A stretch of DNA of 64,000 nt from Motiliproteus sp036961355 (GTDB lineage: Bacteria; Pseudomonadota; Gammaproteobacteria; Pseudomonadales; Balneatricaceae), in NCBI GenBank assembly GCA_036961355.1, contig JBALVL010000024.1, positions 10,203-74,202 on the forward strand. Reading direction: 5' to 3'. This document shows, one piece after another, positions 16,278 to 24,822 of this stretch (its first letter is position 1; every line of letters starts with the position of its first letter). The position numbers were made by a program, and so were the translations under genes. A model generated the notes under the pieces. The model searched no databases and was not told where the DNA came from. It saw nothing but the letters and a program-made list of their open reading frames with translations.

Positions 16278-16830
16278 GATTCTTATCCTCGCGCTGATCC
16301 AGCACCTGTAGCTCGTCGATTTCGTTGGTATGAGGGTGTTCGTGATCGATCGGCGTGCTCAGTGCTGCGCCTCCCCGGATCAGCGTGCGGATATGACCCC
16401 AGAGGTGCCAGGCGACGTATAGCGTCATCACGAAGAGGCCAAGAAACAGCGACGCTTCGTAAGTCAGCGTTGGCAGATACAGCGTTGGGGTCTCTTTACC
16501 TACCCGCCAGGCATACTTCAAATAGTCCCAGGCCCAAAAGGTTAACCAGATTGAGATCGCCAGGCTGCAACTCTCAGAGACCACCAGCAAGATATGCCGG
16601 GCCCGTTCGGTACTGAGGAAGATCTCCAGTACATTGGCGCGTATCTGGGTGTCATCGCGAGAGGCGTTAACGGCACCGAGGATGTACAGCCATAGGGTCG
16701 GAATCACGGCAACCTCTTCCAGCCCCATCACCGGGGTTTCGAATACGTAGCGCGTAATCACCTGAATAAACTGGAAACCGGCGACCATGCTGATCAGCAG
16801 TGCCAGTGAATAACGAAAGAATCTCTCCAT
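16270..16830 (-). CDS. TRAP transporter small permease (DctQ)
   Basis: Starting at the ATG at 16830 (MERFFRYSLALL) the protein has 186 residues and four hydrophobic segments, with the family signature FIQVITRYVFETPVMGLEEVAVIPTLWLYILGA. The open frame extends upstream another 83 codons, but that part looks non-coding and would overlap the divergent LysR gene. A hydrophilic His/Glu/Asp-rich tail of about 35 residues ends the protein. It is the first gene of the TRAP-dehydrogenase-RidA operon. Confidence 0.9.
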   Translation of the reverse strand: MERFFRYSLALLISMVAGFQFIQVITRYVFETPVMGLEEVAVIPTLWLYILGAVNASRDDTQIRANVLEIFLSTERARHILLVVSESCSLAISIWLTFWAWDYLKYAWRVGKETPTLYLPTLTYEASLFLGLFVMTLYVAWHLWGHIRTLIRGGAALSTPIDHEHPHTNEIDELQVLDQREDKNHG

Positions 16831-16929
16831 CTGTATTCTCTTTATTATGTTGGAGTCCTGCATGCGGGAATCGCTGTTTCGATCCACGCTGCTTCGGTGA
16901 TAGCTATATTGCCCAGAGCAGCAAATAAC

Positions 16930-16957
16930 ATCAAATCGTTTATTTTTGGCATTTGAT
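16930..16957. promoter_or_regulatory. Inverted repeat in the TRAP/LysR divergent promoter
   Basis: ATCAAAT and ATTTGAT, separated by 14 bases, lie between the divergent dctQ-like and LysR genes. Position and symmetry fit a LysR-type binding site with a loose T-N11-A core, controlling both directions. Confidence 0.5.
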
Positions 16958-17014
16958 AACATAGGATTATGAAGTAGGATTGCGAATTGACCGCTGAAAC
17001 CCTTAGGAGCAGAT

Positions 17015-17947
17015 ATGTCACGACTTAGCTTTCGGCAGGTAGAAGCGTTCCGCGCGGTGATGATCGCCGGCACAACCACCGGTGCGGCCGAGATTCTTTA
17101 CATCTCGCAACCGGCGGTCAGCCGACTGTTGAGCGACTTCGAGGAGAGCGTCAAAGTAAAGCTGTTTGAACGCCATAAGAAGCGTTTGCTACCGACCCCC
17201 GAAGCGCTGATTCTATTCGAAGAGGTCGAGAAATCGTTTGTCGGCATCGAGAAACTGGCGAGAACCGCCGAGGAGTTACGCGATTTTCATCGCGGCACGC
17301 TGCGCATCGTCTGCATGCCCGCGCTGGCGCAGGATTTCATGCCGCTGGTGGTACATGATTTTATGGAGAGCCACAAAGGCGTCGCCGTCACCCTACAAGT
17401 GCGCAGCTCACAACAGGTAGCTGACTGGATCTCTACCCAGCACTTTGACATCGGCATCTCCGCCATCAAAGTTTCCGATCCTGCCATCGAGGTACAGAAT
17501 CTGGCCAATAGTCAGTTGCTGTGCATCCTGCCCCCCAACCATCGACTCAAAGATAAAGCGGTGATCGTGCCGGAGGATCTGGAGGGGGAGATGTTCGTGT
17601 CGCTGGGCACCGAACAGAGTGTCCGTTACAAGGTTGATGAGGCCTTTGAACAAGCCGGCGTTAAACGCCAGTTGCTGCTGGATACCCAAGTATCCCATGT
17701 CGCCTGTGCTTACGTACTGGCAGGCAGCGGCGTCTCCTTGGTCGATCCGGCGACGGCCATCAACTATGCCCAACGCGGCTTAGTGGTGAAACCGTTCAAG
17801 CCGAAAATCGAGTTCAATTACAACATCATCTATCCCGCGACACGCTCTAAATCACGCTTAGCAATCGACTTCTCCGAGCTGCTAAGCGAGCGTTTAAAAC
17901 AACTATCCCAAGATTCTAATGGCTTATTCGTTTATGGAGCAGGTTAG
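17015..17947 (+). CDS. LysR-family regulator, OccR/NocR-like
   Basis: This 310-residue regulator starts with the wording typical of the OccR/NocR branch (FRQVEAFRAVMIAGTTTGAAEILYISQPAVSRLLSDFE, residues 6-43), followed by a periplasmic-binding-like effector domain with RIVCMPALAQDFMP. It is divergent from the TRAP-dehydrogenase-RidA operon and probably activates it in response to the transported compound. OccR and NocR respond to octopine and nopaline, which supports an imino-acid or opine-like substrate but does not identify it. TTAGGAGCAG precedes the ATG. Confidence 0.88.
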   Translation: MSRLSFRQVEAFRAVMIAGTTTGAAEILYISQPAVSRLLSDFEESVKVKLFERHKKRLLPTPEALILFEEVEKSFVGIEKLARTAEELRDFHRGTLRIVCMPALAQDFMPLVVHDFMESHKGVAVTLQVRSSQQVADWISTQHFDIGISAIKVSDPAIEVQNLANSQLLCILPPNHRLKDKAVIVPEDLEGEMFVSLGTEQSVRYKVDEAFEQAGVKRQLLLDTQVSHVACAYVLAGSGVSLVDPATAINYAQRGLVVKPFKPKIEFNYNIIYPATRSKSRLAIDFSELLSERLKQLSQDSNGLFVYGAG

Positions 17948-17972
17948 GCCCAATGGCCCAGTTTATCGGCAG

Positions 17973-18869
17973 TTAGCACCGCTTCTCGGTCAGAAAGGGC
18001 AACTGGCCGATCTGCTGGTACAGCCACTGACCCGCCCGCCCTTCGAGATAAGTAAAAGCCAGCAACAGGTCCACCTGCACGTGATACTGATCACTGTCCA
18101 GATCACAGCGAAGCCGGTGCAGCTGCCCGGAGTCGAGCATATCCGTCGCCATATGTAGCGGCACCCAGGCCCAGCCAATGCCTCGCTTTACCAGATCCAA
18201 CAGACCGTATTGACTCTCAACACGCCAGACCTGCCGGCCGATCTGTTCGCTGGGATACATTTTGTCACCGCGTGAGGTCAGCACCAGTTGGCGGTATGGC
18301 CTCAAATCATCGAGATGCAATAAACTCCGGCTAGCCAACGGATGCTCAGCGCCAGCCACGGCCACCAGCGTCATCTCCCCCATGGAGCGTAACCGATAGC
18401 CTTGCGGGGTTTGAAATGTCGATATCAGCAACCCCATATCGGCACGTCCCTGCTGAATCAGGTCGACAATATCCATCCGCGCCGGGTTCAGCAGCTCAAG
18501 CTCAAGCTGAGGAAACAGCTTTTCCAACTCAACCAACACCGTCTCTAACTCAGGGCCTATCAGCGACTCCTCGACCGCAAGGGTTAACCGCCCCTCTTCA
18601 CCGAGAACCATCGCATCAGCGCGCCCCTGAAGGCTTTGTGCCTGTTCCAGCAACGCCATAACCTGCGGCAACAACGCGATAGCGGCCTCCGTCATCACCG
18701 GCGACCGGCGGCTGCGATCGAACAGCTCCAACCCTAAATCGAGCTCCAGATTTGAAATTGAATTGCTGACCGCAGATTGCGCTTTATTGAGTTTGCGGGC
18801 AGCCGCAGAAAACGACTGTTGCTCGCACGCCGTGACAAAGGTTCGAAGTTGCTCCAGGTTAAATCGCAA
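17973..18869 (-). CDS. LysR-family regulator divergent from a PACE efflux gene
   Basis: A 298-residue LysR protein with N-terminal winged helix (FNLEQLRTFVTACEQQSFSAAARKLNKAQSAVSNSISNLE) and effector domain. I take the TTG at 18869 as start, since GGAG lies six bases before it; the frame can be extended four codons to another TTG lacking a ribosome site. It faces the PACE transporter at 18985, the usual arrangement for PACE genes and their LysR regulator, and an inverted repeat lies between the two. Confidence 0.85.
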   Translation of the reverse strand: MRFNLEQLRTFVTACEQQSFSAAARKLNKAQSAVSNSISNLELDLGLELFDRSRRSPVMTEAAIALLPQVMALLEQAQSLQGRADAMVLGEEGRLTLAVEESLIGPELETVLVELEKLFPQLELELLNPARMDIVDLIQQGRADMGLLISTFQTPQGYRLRSMGEMTLVAVAGAEHPLASRSLLHLDDLRPYRQLVLTSRGDKMYPSEQIGRQVWRVESQYGLLDLVKRGIGWAWVPLHMATDMLDSGQLHRLRCDLDSDQYHVQVDLLLAFTYLEGRAGQWLYQQIGQLPFLTEKRC

Positions 18870-18884
18870 ATCTATCTCCAAAAT

Positions 18885-18910
18885 AGATAGATACTAACTT
18901 TAATCTATCT
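18885..18910. promoter_or_regulatory. Inverted repeat in the LysR/PACE divergent promoter
   Basis: AGATAGAT and ATCTATCT flank a ten-base spacer, a perfect 8+8 inverted repeat immediately upstream of the LysR start. A further ATCTAT half site lies at the start of the LysR coding region. This is a good candidate operator for the LysR protein. Confidence 0.65.
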
Positions 18911-18984
18911 GATATTAAGGTAATTATAGCCATTAATGAACAGGGGCTGTGTCAGAGCCCTTCGGTAAACCTTGGATAATAACT

Positions 18985-19428
18985 ATGCGTTCCACCTTAG
19001 ATCGAATCCGTCACACGCTACTATTCGAAATCATCGCCCTTATCATCGCCACCCCTATCGTGTACTGGATCACCGCCAAACCGCTGCTATCGATCGGTGC
19101 GCTGGCGCTGCTACTGAGCGGTCTGGCGATGACCTGGAACTACCTTTACAACTGGGGGTTCGATTATTGGGAGTTACGACTTGAGTGGCAGCGTCCGAGA
19201 AAGTTCACCACCCGGTTGTGGCACGCGCTGGGGTTTGAGGTAGTACTGCTGCTCGTCGGCGTCTTTATCATCGCCTACTGGTTACAGATGACACTTTGGG
19301 CTGCGTTGTTGATGGACATCGGTTTTGCGCTGTTCTTTCTGGTTTATGCGCTGGTTTATAACTGGGGCTACGATCAGGTTTTTCCTATCGACAGCCCTGA
19401 ACTGCCCGTAATGGTGGGTAATCAGTAA
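18985..19428 (+). CDS. PACE-family multidrug efflux transporter (AceI-like)
   Basis: From the ATG at 18985 the protein has 147 residues with four membrane helices in two repeats (tandem bacterial transmembrane pair). It shows FEIIALIIATPIVYWIT, MTWNYLYNWGFDYWE, RLWHALGFEVVLLLVGVFIIAYWLQM and DIGFALFFLVYALVYNWGYD, closely following the AceI pattern, including the membrane-embedded Glu of the first helix. PACE pumps export chlorhexidine-like biocides and probably short diamines by proton exchange. The divergent LysR gene is a usual partner. Confidence 0.9.
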   Translation: MRSTLDRIRHTLLFEIIALIIATPIVYWITAKPLLSIGALALLLSGLAMTWNYLYNWGFDYWELRLEWQRPRKFTTRLWHALGFEVVLLLVGVFIIAYWLQMTLWAALLMDIGFALFFLVYALVYNWGYDQVFPIDSPELPVMVGNQ

Positions 19429-19443
19429 ACACCGGCACTGGCA

Positions 19444-19466
19444 GGCTGCTCCATATCAGAGCAGCC
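19444..19466 (+). terminator. Hairpin after the PACE gene
   Basis: GGCTGCTC and GAGCAGCC form an eight-base-pair stem 15 bases after the stop; no T tract follows directly, so termination is uncertain. The rest of the 19429-19828 gap is AT-rich sequence in which I see no supported gene. Confidence 0.5.
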
Positions 19467-19828
19467 ACCCCCTATGGCACGTTTTATTACGTTGTGTGGA
19501 AGTGTCATGTACTCGTGCCTTAACATATGAAAGCAAGCCCCTCTGGCCTTGACGGTGTTAAAACCTCGTCAATCGTAGGTCGTTCTGGGTGATTATTATT
19601 CTCTTCATGAATGCACTCAGTACCTACCACTATACGTTGTAACAATCCCCTACCGCCTACTCACTGGCCGTTGGACTTGCAGGCCCTGCCTACAAGTTAT
19701 AGTGCGGAACAACCCACCAGATTCTTTAGCCTTTACAAACCTTTACCTAACTTTACATTCCCTAGCATTAATAACTAATAGGGACGCTGGTAAACTTTCA
19801 CCACCCAATTTCCTTTCGAGTGATCAAC

Positions 19829-20101
19829 ATGGATACCCGATCAAAATTATCTCACCCTACCGTTTTTCTTCACTGGTTGATCGCGTTTGCAATGATCGGC
19901 AGTTTGGCATTCGGACTCTATCTGGAAGAGTTACCCCGCTCACCCGATAAAGGCGCATTGATTGGCATACATAAATCGGTCGGTGTACTGATATTGCTGT
20001 TTGCCGCCTACCGAGTGCTACACCGTCTACGCAATAAGCTACCGAAACCGCTGACAGTGACACCCCGATGGCAACAAAAATCGGCACCGCAACCTTGTTA
20101 G
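19829..20101 (+). pseudogene. Truncated cytochrome b561-family gene
   Basis: From the ATG at 19829 the reading frame gives MDTRSKLSHPTVFLHWLIAF, then FGLYLEELPRSPDKGALIGIHKSVGVLILLFAAYRVLHRLRNKLPKPL, the first third of a cytochrome b561 protein (normally about 180 residues), including the first heme-ligand His of FLHW and the second in GIHKS. After TPRWQQK the similarity stops and the frame ends at 20101. The remaining helices are not found downstream in any frame. It is a 3'-truncated remnant, cut by a deletion or insertion near 20070. Confidence 0.75.
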
Positions 20102-20167
20102 GGTCGTTGAAGATGTGCATAACGGCAGGCATTGATAGATAAATAGCCGAAGAAAATTTTACCGAAT

Positions 20168-20995
20168 TCAGCCATCCAAAATCATTCGAGTAAAAATAGA
20201 TTTTTGGTAAAGATGGGTGGGGATTTTATCTTCAATTGTCGCATGGAGTGCCGGTAGTTTTGACCAGTGAACGCCTTGTTTATGGTGGTGCGCAGTATGG
20301 TATCCAAGGTTGCCGGTCAAACGATTGAAAAACGGGTCCAGGTTGTTGTGAGACGCTTCAAATTCGTTTCCCGTATCAAGACCTGAATGATGCTCGTAGG
20401 TCACATAGGCGGTGAACAGAAGGCTGGTGATCATCGGTAATACAAATAACATTAAGCCTGCAGCGGGCTTATACCAGACAAGAAGTGCGACGATAACAAA
20501 TGTTATTGCGGTATAAATAAGAAAGGTAGATAACTGTTTTGGATACTTTTTTCCCACCCGATAGCCACGTGTGTAAGCGGTCAGAGCAACATTGAGCGTG
20601 TACTCGATCACCCCCATCCGGGTCCCGTCTTTGCGTTTCCAGCGACTCTCATCCTGTTCTTGATCGAGAAAGTTCAAATGGTGGCCCAATACATGGTGTA
20701 GCCGCCAAAGATGTGTAGTTACTCCGGTGTGCAAGGCGTAAGCGAACTCTAAACCGCGATTGAGGAAAGTGTGCCTAAATGTGAAAAGGTGTTGGTGATG
20801 GTGATTCCAAGCGCAGATAACTCCCTTTGGAAGTATCATCAGCAGATAATAGCCGATAAAAACAGCTATATTATTGATTGTTAAGTATAAAATAAAATCT
20901 ACGACTGTCAGCATTAGAACGATAAAGACAGGCCAGCGATCTTCTTTATACCTAAATCTACTCAATGTATTTTGTTCTTTAATCATTGTCGTCAC
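20168..20995 (-). CDS. Membrane fatty acid desaturase
   Basis: The 275-residue membrane protein has the three histidine clusters of the desaturase/hydroxylase superfamily: NHHHQHLF (about 64-71), HHVLGHHLNF (about 100-109) and HTAHHHKQGVHWSKLPALH (about 234-252), with hydrophobic helices in between. These His bind the di-iron centre. The likely reaction is desaturation of a membrane acyl chain, but related enzymes hydroxylate other lipids. It stands alone with no partner reductase nearby and lies between decayed sequences. Confidence 0.87.
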   Translation of the reverse strand: MTTMIKEQNTLSRFRYKEDRWPVFIVLMLTVVDFILYLTINNIAVFIGYYLLMILPKGVICAWNHHHQHLFTFRHTFLNRGLEFAYALHTGVTTHLWRLHHVLGHHLNFLDQEQDESRWKRKDGTRMGVIEYTLNVALTAYTRGYRVGKKYPKQLSTFLIYTAITFVIVALLVWYKPAAGLMLFVLPMITSLLFTAYVTYEHHSGLDTGNEFEASHNNLDPFFNRLTGNLGYHTAHHHKQGVHWSKLPALHATIEDKIPTHLYQKSIFTRMILDG

Positions 20996-21013
20996 ACAGA
21001 CTTCCAGTACTTT

Positions 21014-21211
21014 TCATATCGTTTCGATTATCAGCAATCCGGCAACCGCAGCATAGAGATTACGCCTAGGCTTCTGGTTATTTCGAATGATAAGAAGGCA
21101 AAAATAGGATAAGAAAACATAGTGTAAAAGCAAGGAACTGTATATAAGAAAATAGCCAATAGGCTGCTGGGCGCGGATGCCAACACCATATCTTATCAAG
21201 CTGAGCATCAC
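21014..21211 (-). CDS. Small hydrophobic reading frame upstream of the desaturase
   Basis: A 65-codon frame encodes a mostly hydrophobic peptide (PIGYFLIYSSLLLHYVFLSYF and AAVAGLLIIETI as candidate helices). I do not recognise it. It ends 18 bases before the desaturase start on the same strand, so it could be a small membrane protein of the same transcript or the tail of a decayed gene. Confidence 0.25.
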   Translation of the reverse strand: MMLSLIRYGVGIRAQQPIGYFLIYSSLLLHYVFLSYFCLLIIRNNQKPRRNLYAAVAGLLIIETI

Positions 21212-21438
21212 TCCTCGCGCGCAGGTGCACCGGTTTCACTGAAACAACAACCTAGCCAACCCCTGAATCGCTACCCGTTATTTAGACAAAACCCACCACC
21301 TACTACGATTACCTGACCACTCAGGGCGCGTCTGGTGAAACCGGTCTGGAAGAGTTGTGGCAGGGTTAACCGGTGAAAGAAAGGTCAAGATGCTATGAAA
21401 GAAGCGGCAACCGGTTAAAAGCAAGAAGCTCTGGCTAA

Positions 21439-21460
21439 GCCCGCAGACTTCTCTGCGGGC
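21439..21460. terminator. Eight-base-pair hairpin in a gene-free gap
   Basis: GCCCGCAG and CTGCGGGC flank a six-base loop, without a following T tract. The 21212-21515 gap also contains a plus-strand stretch near 21293-21369 (YYDYLTTQGASGETGLEELW) that reads like the last residues of a lost gene; I cannot name it. Confidence 0.4.
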
Positions 21461-21515
21461 GATAGAACCGACAGCGAAACAAGCCGCCTGACAGATCGGA
21501 TCGAACAGTTAATTT

Positions 21516-21905
21516 TCACTTAACCAATACGCTGTCTTCTGGGAAGTCGGGATTATAGAAAACCTTAACCGACTTTCCTGGTGAGAATTCTGTTAGGAGT
21601 GATTCAACACTACTAAGAGAGCGGGTTTTATTTTCAACAAACCCTAACCTATTGCCCTGATACGCTATCCCATCAACGTTGTAGTCGTATGACACCACTA
21701 GCGAATATTCGACAACCTCCCTTCCTGTTTTGTATCCATCGATCTCTTTGTATTCTAATCTCCGAGTGTCCGCGATGCTTGCTAACGAGATAACGCCCTC
21801 TGTGTCAGGCCAATCTCTCGCTTGATACTTATCTTTCACTTGTCCAAGTAGCTGAAATACGACAAAACAAATAGCGATAACGACTGCTATGTGGGTCCGT
21901 TTCAT
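21516..21905 (-). CDS. DUF3592-like membrane-anchored protein
   Basis: From the ATG at 21905, preceded by GGAGTCTCA, this 129-residue protein has one N-terminal hydrophobic helix (HIAVVIAICFVVFQLLG) and a beta-rich domain with WPDTEGVI, YSLVVSYDYNVDGIAYQGNRL and GKSVKVFYNPDFPEDSVL, the pattern of DUF3592 proteins. Function unknown. It is in frame with the truncated PLP gene upstream, so one long reading frame covers both; the strong internal ribosome site shows this is the native start. Confidence 0.75.
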   Translation of the reverse strand: MKRTHIAVVIAICFVVFQLLGQVKDKYQARDWPDTEGVISLASIADTRRLEYKEIDGYKTGREVVEYSLVVSYDYNVDGIAYQGNRLGFVENKTRSLSSVESLLTEFSPGKSVKVFYNPDFPEDSVLVK

Positions 21906-22787
21906 TGAGACTCCATAAAATGTTGAAAGACCAGGGTAGTGCACTTTAGACACCTTTGGGGGTTTGGATAGAAGACGTGACAATCTGCCAGCATTGTCTT
22001 GTGCCTGCTTCAGGCGTAAATCAAAGGTGTGCAGTCCTCGCTCTGCCAGCCAACAGTTATATGGGCTGGCGTTTAACCCTAGTGTTGCAACCGCTTCATC
22101 TAGCTTGTTTAAAAGGTCTTGGTTATTTGCACCGATATACCCAAGCGTCAGATCACTGTGTCCCGAGAGCATCTTGGTAACCGAGTGCATCACCATGTCG
22201 GCGCCATGATCGAGTGGGTTAAATCCACTGGGCGTTGTAAATGTATTATCAATCACCAGCAGTGCACCGACATCCTTGGCGACCCTCGTCAACGCCTGAA
22301 AATCAGTCACCCTTAACATGGGATTCGATACAATTTCGGCTAAAATAATTTTGGTGCCGGGCCGTATGGCCTTAGCAAAAGCGTCCGGATCTGAAGCATC
22401 GAAAAAGGTCGTTTTGAATCCCAGGCGTGGAAGCACCTGAGATGTCATTTTCAAGGATTGTCCATACAACTGGGTTGCGACCGCAATTGCATCTCCCGCT
22501 GCTAAAATACCCAAAAATACAGTAGAAAGTGCTGACATACCCGAAGCGGTCATCACCCCGCCTTGAGCATTTTCCATCCATGATATCTTGTCAGCAAGCA
22601 CCGCAGAGTTTGGATTGCCGTAACGGGCGTAAGTAAACCCCTCAGCCTTTTTCTCATACACGGCTTTTAATTGATCGACATCGGGATAGTGATAGACCAC
22701 CGATGGCGATAAGGGTGTCGTTAGCGGGCTACCCATGTTTTCAGGCTCGCTGCTTCGCCTGACTACCGAACGACGCTTTTTGCTCAT
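21906..22787 (-). pseudogene. 3'-truncated Cys/Met-metabolism PLP enzyme gene
   Basis: The 294 codons encode a cystathionine gamma-synthase/methionine gamma-lyase family protein: NMGSPLTTPLSPSVVYHYP, FTYARYGNPN, MTASGMSALSTVFL, AEIVSNPMLRVTD, VIDNTFTTP and the PLP-lysine region HSVTKMLSGHSDLTLGYI. Family members have about 390-400 residues. Here the similarity ends at KVHYPGL, where the last hundred residues are replaced by the DUF3592 gene in the same frame. The PLP lysine is present but the C-terminal domain is lost, so I consider the enzyme inactive. The break is at about 21915-21925. Confidence 0.8.
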
Positions 22788-23077
22788 AAGAAGATTCGCT
22801 CACCAAAAATGCTTCTCTTGGAATGCTTTCATCGGGACTATTTATTCTGAACTAGGAGCTGCCTCATTGATGCTGGATTACGTCTGATGTGTACAGTCTT
22901 ATAGACTAAGTTTGGGTAAAGAGGCGCAGCAAGCAGAGCTTGGCGAGTTGAATTCACTAGCTCCAAGCCAGCTTGCTGGCTGGCTGAAGTTGAACACCTT
23001 GTATGGCTGTTCAACCATCCTGTTGCGGTCATAACTTGGCAGGGCTTGATATAGATTAAAGCCAACGCTGCGGCCTT

Positions 23078-23315
23078 CCCCCTTTCGACGCAGACGAGCA
23101 TTGCTGCTTGGCGATGGCGTAGAGCAGCGGTTGTTTGAGGGTGCCAAGCATCCGAGTTTCCGATGCGTCCATCGACAAGTCATAAGCGCAGTGAACCGAC
23201 GTAGTCGGCAAGGCGCGGGGAATGCATTTTTTGGTTCGTTTTTGATGCTTCAAAAATGATCCCGCCCGGCGGGGCGGAATAAGAACTACCAAGCCATATC
23301 GATAAATCAGAATAA
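23078..23315 (-). repeat. Dispersed intergenic repeat, copy R1 (full length)
   Basis: This roughly 240-base element is nearly the reverse complement of 62944-63182. It reads, on the minus strand, TTATTCTGATTTATCGAT, then a CCGCCCCGCCGGGCGGGATCAT hairpin-like core (here abbreviated: CCCCGCCGGGCGGG), GAACCAAAA, a TTGCCGACTACGTCGGTTCA palindrome, CCTCAAACAACCGCTG and GCGTCGAAAGGG at the end. The remainder of the 22788-23393 gap holds a GCCAGCTTGCTGGC hairpin and no gene I can support; frames across the element are not genuine. Confidence 0.8.
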
Positions 23316-23337
23316 CGCATCACCACTAGGGCATAGC

Positions 23338-23366
23338 AAAACCGGCCCGTATCGCTACGGGCCGGT
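23338..23366 (-). terminator. Terminator of the csgG-like gene
   Basis: ACCGGCCCGT and ACGGGCCGGT pair over ten bases around an ATCGCT loop; on the minus strand the stem is followed by TTTTGC, about 30 bases after the csgG-like stop at 23394. Confidence 0.85.
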
Positions 23367-23393
23367 GGTTTCGCGCTTGTGCTTAATCTGGAT

Positions 23394-24359
23394 TTAATAC
23401 CGGATCACATCACCTCGCTGGGTTCTGAAGCTTCCGATGGCGGAGGCGATGGCGAACTTGTCCTTCACCGAGGTCACTTTGATCTGGCCAACGGCGTTCT
23501 CGATCTTGCCCAGTGCGATACCGCTTTCAGGGTCGATCAGCTCTTCGGCGACCGCGGATACCTGCATCACGTCACCCACCTTGATACCCGTATCCTGCCC
23601 GGCATTGATAAAGATATGCTGACCGCGAGTGCTGACCACCTGGCCCTGCCACGGAACTTGACGGGTACCCTTGATCACGTAGAACACGGCATCGTTAAGC
23701 GCGACCCGGGTCGCCTGGCCCATGGGGGTCTTGTAGAACTTATCGCCACCGACGGTGAACTGCTCAAAGTCGAGTCCCAACGCCAGACCACGGGAATCAC
23801 TGTCGGCCTCCACCCGCTGCGAGAACAGTACCTCACCGGTGGTTGCGTCCAGCAGCCGCAGGTCGATGGCAACGTGACTGGTGCCGCCGCTGCCGCCCAG
23901 ACGCAGGCCAAACGGCATGGATGAAGAAGCAAAACCAAAGTTCAGACCGCCACCCTCTTTCTGTGGTTCGAATTCGGTGATGTCGGCCTTAACCAGAATC
24001 TGGGCACCGGCGACACGACCGGCACGGGGTGCGGTTTCCGGGTTGGAGACTCCAGCTAAGCCCAGTTCTTGTTCCCGCAGGATATGGGATAGCGCGGTAC
24101 GCTCGAGAACCACAAAACAGTCGGTCTGCTCCAGCGCGGTAGTGAGCTGAGAAGAGAGTGCTTCGCCGACATCGTAACCCTCGAAGGAACCCAGCTTACC
24201 GGTGGCACCGACGGGCATCACCGCAACGCGCATTTTGGGGCCGGTACAGCTCACTTCGGCGCGTTCCTCGACGGTGACGTTCGATTTAACGGTGGCTTGC
24301 TTGCAGCCTACCAGGCTAATGGCGATCAAAGGGATGGCGATCAGGCTATTGAATTTCAT
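23394..24359 (-). CDS. CsgG/HfaB-family outer-membrane secretion lipoprotein
   Basis: CsgG-type lipoproteins form nonameric outer-membrane channels that export curli subunits; HfaB exports holdfast-anchor proteins in Caulobacter. This 321-residue protein has a lipobox SLVGC (Cys19), then RVAVMPVGATG, ALSSQLTTALEQTDCFVVLER, HILREQELGLAG, GRVAGAQILVKADITEFEP, the hydrophobic segment FGLRLGGSGGTSHVAIDLRLLDATTGEVLFSQ, and a C-terminal beta domain (GIKVGDVMQVSAV, VGQIKVTSVKDKFAIA) absent from E. coli CsgG (277 residues). It has its own sigma-type promoter (24394-24424) shared with the secreted proteins of this region and a terminator on either side. Export of the Asn/Gln-rich proteins is the likely role, inferred from this. 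Confidence 0.88.
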   Translation of the reverse strand: MKFNSLIAIPLIAISLVGCKQATVKSNVTVEERAEVSCTGPKMRVAVMPVGATGKLGSFEGYDVGEALSSQLTTALEQTDCFVVLERTALSHILREQELGLAGVSNPETAPRAGRVAGAQILVKADITEFEPQKEGGGLNFGFASSSMPFGLRLGGSGGTSHVAIDLRLLDATTGEVLFSQRVEADSDSRGLALGLDFEQFTVGGDKFYKTPMGQATRVALNDAVFYVIKGTRQVPWQGQVVSTRGQHIFINAGQDTGIKVGDVMQVSAVAEELIDPESGIALGKIENAVGQIKVTSVKDKFAIASAIGSFRTQRGDVIRY

Positions 24360-24393
24360 GACGTTATCTCCGCGCTTGTTGATTGGTATGCCT

Positions 24394-24424
24394 GTAGGTA
24401 ACGGCTAGCGCAAAGGGGGTTCAA
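24394..24424 (-). promoter_or_regulatory. Shared ECF-type promoter motif, copy A (csgG-like gene)
   Basis: Minus-strand TTGAACC, 15 bases, GTTACCTAC, ending 35 bases upstream of the ATG at 24359. The same two elements with identical spacing occur at 26024, 33501, 34504 and 41179. The -35-like TGAACC resembles the AAC core of ECF-sigma promoters. Confidence 0.75.
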
Positions 24425-24431
24425 AGTTTCG

Positions 24432-24466
24432 TAAAAAAAACCGCTAGGCCCGGTCCCTGACGGGCC
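24432..24466 (-). terminator. Terminator of the 25934-24496 operon
   Basis: GGCCCG and CGGGCC form a stem on either side of an eight-base loop; on the minus strand TAGCGGTTTTTTT follows. It separates the three-gene operon from the csgG-like promoter just downstream. Confidence 0.8.
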
Positions 24467-24495
24467 GTTGACGGTGATGAGGGCGATAAGCTTTG

Positions 24496-24822
24496 CTACT
24501 TCTTGGCCGCCTTGTCCTCCCTGGCCGCGTTGCTCAGCAGCATCTCCAGATAGCGGATCTGGACTTCGGTCAGCTCCGCCTCGCCGTTGTTATAGGGAAT
24601 CACGATAAAGCGCGGCTTGTTGGCTATCCGATGGCCACTCATCTGCTGCTTCAATAACAGCTGCTGCACCAGGGGATCGAACCGGTCCTCGCCGGTAATC
24701 ACCAGGCTGACACCGCCGCCACCGCAGTGATGGTTATTGATCGGGTACTGAGCACCCGATAGGGCCGTGCCCGAGAGCAGCGCGCCCGCCAACATGACGA
24801 TAGGAATTAGTAAGCGTTTCAT
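24496..24822 (-). CDS. Small secreted protein of the CsgG-linked operon
   Basis: I do not recognise this 108-residue protein. It has a clear signal peptide (MKRLLIPIVMLAGALLSGTALSG), a Cys/His/Gly cluster NNHHCGGGGVSLVITGEDRFDP just after it, and a helical C-terminal half ending in Lys. CsgE (129 residues) and CsgF (138) are the accessory proteins in curli systems; size and signal fit such a role but I see no sequence match. The start overlaps the previous stop (ATGA) and has GGAGGTGGCCA in front. Confidence 0.75.
   Translation of the reverse strand: MKRLLIPIVMLAGALLSGTALSGAQYPINNHHCGGGGVSLVITGEDRFDPLVQQLLLKQQMSGHRIANKPRFIVIPYNNGEAELTEVQIRYLEMLLSNAAREDKAAKK

Noticed and set aside
22899..23292. 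Several overlapping minus-strand frames giving Ser/Arg/Pro-rich peptides
   Set aside because: They run through the dispersed repeat; similar frames arise in R6 and R7 and reflect repeat sequence, not genes.
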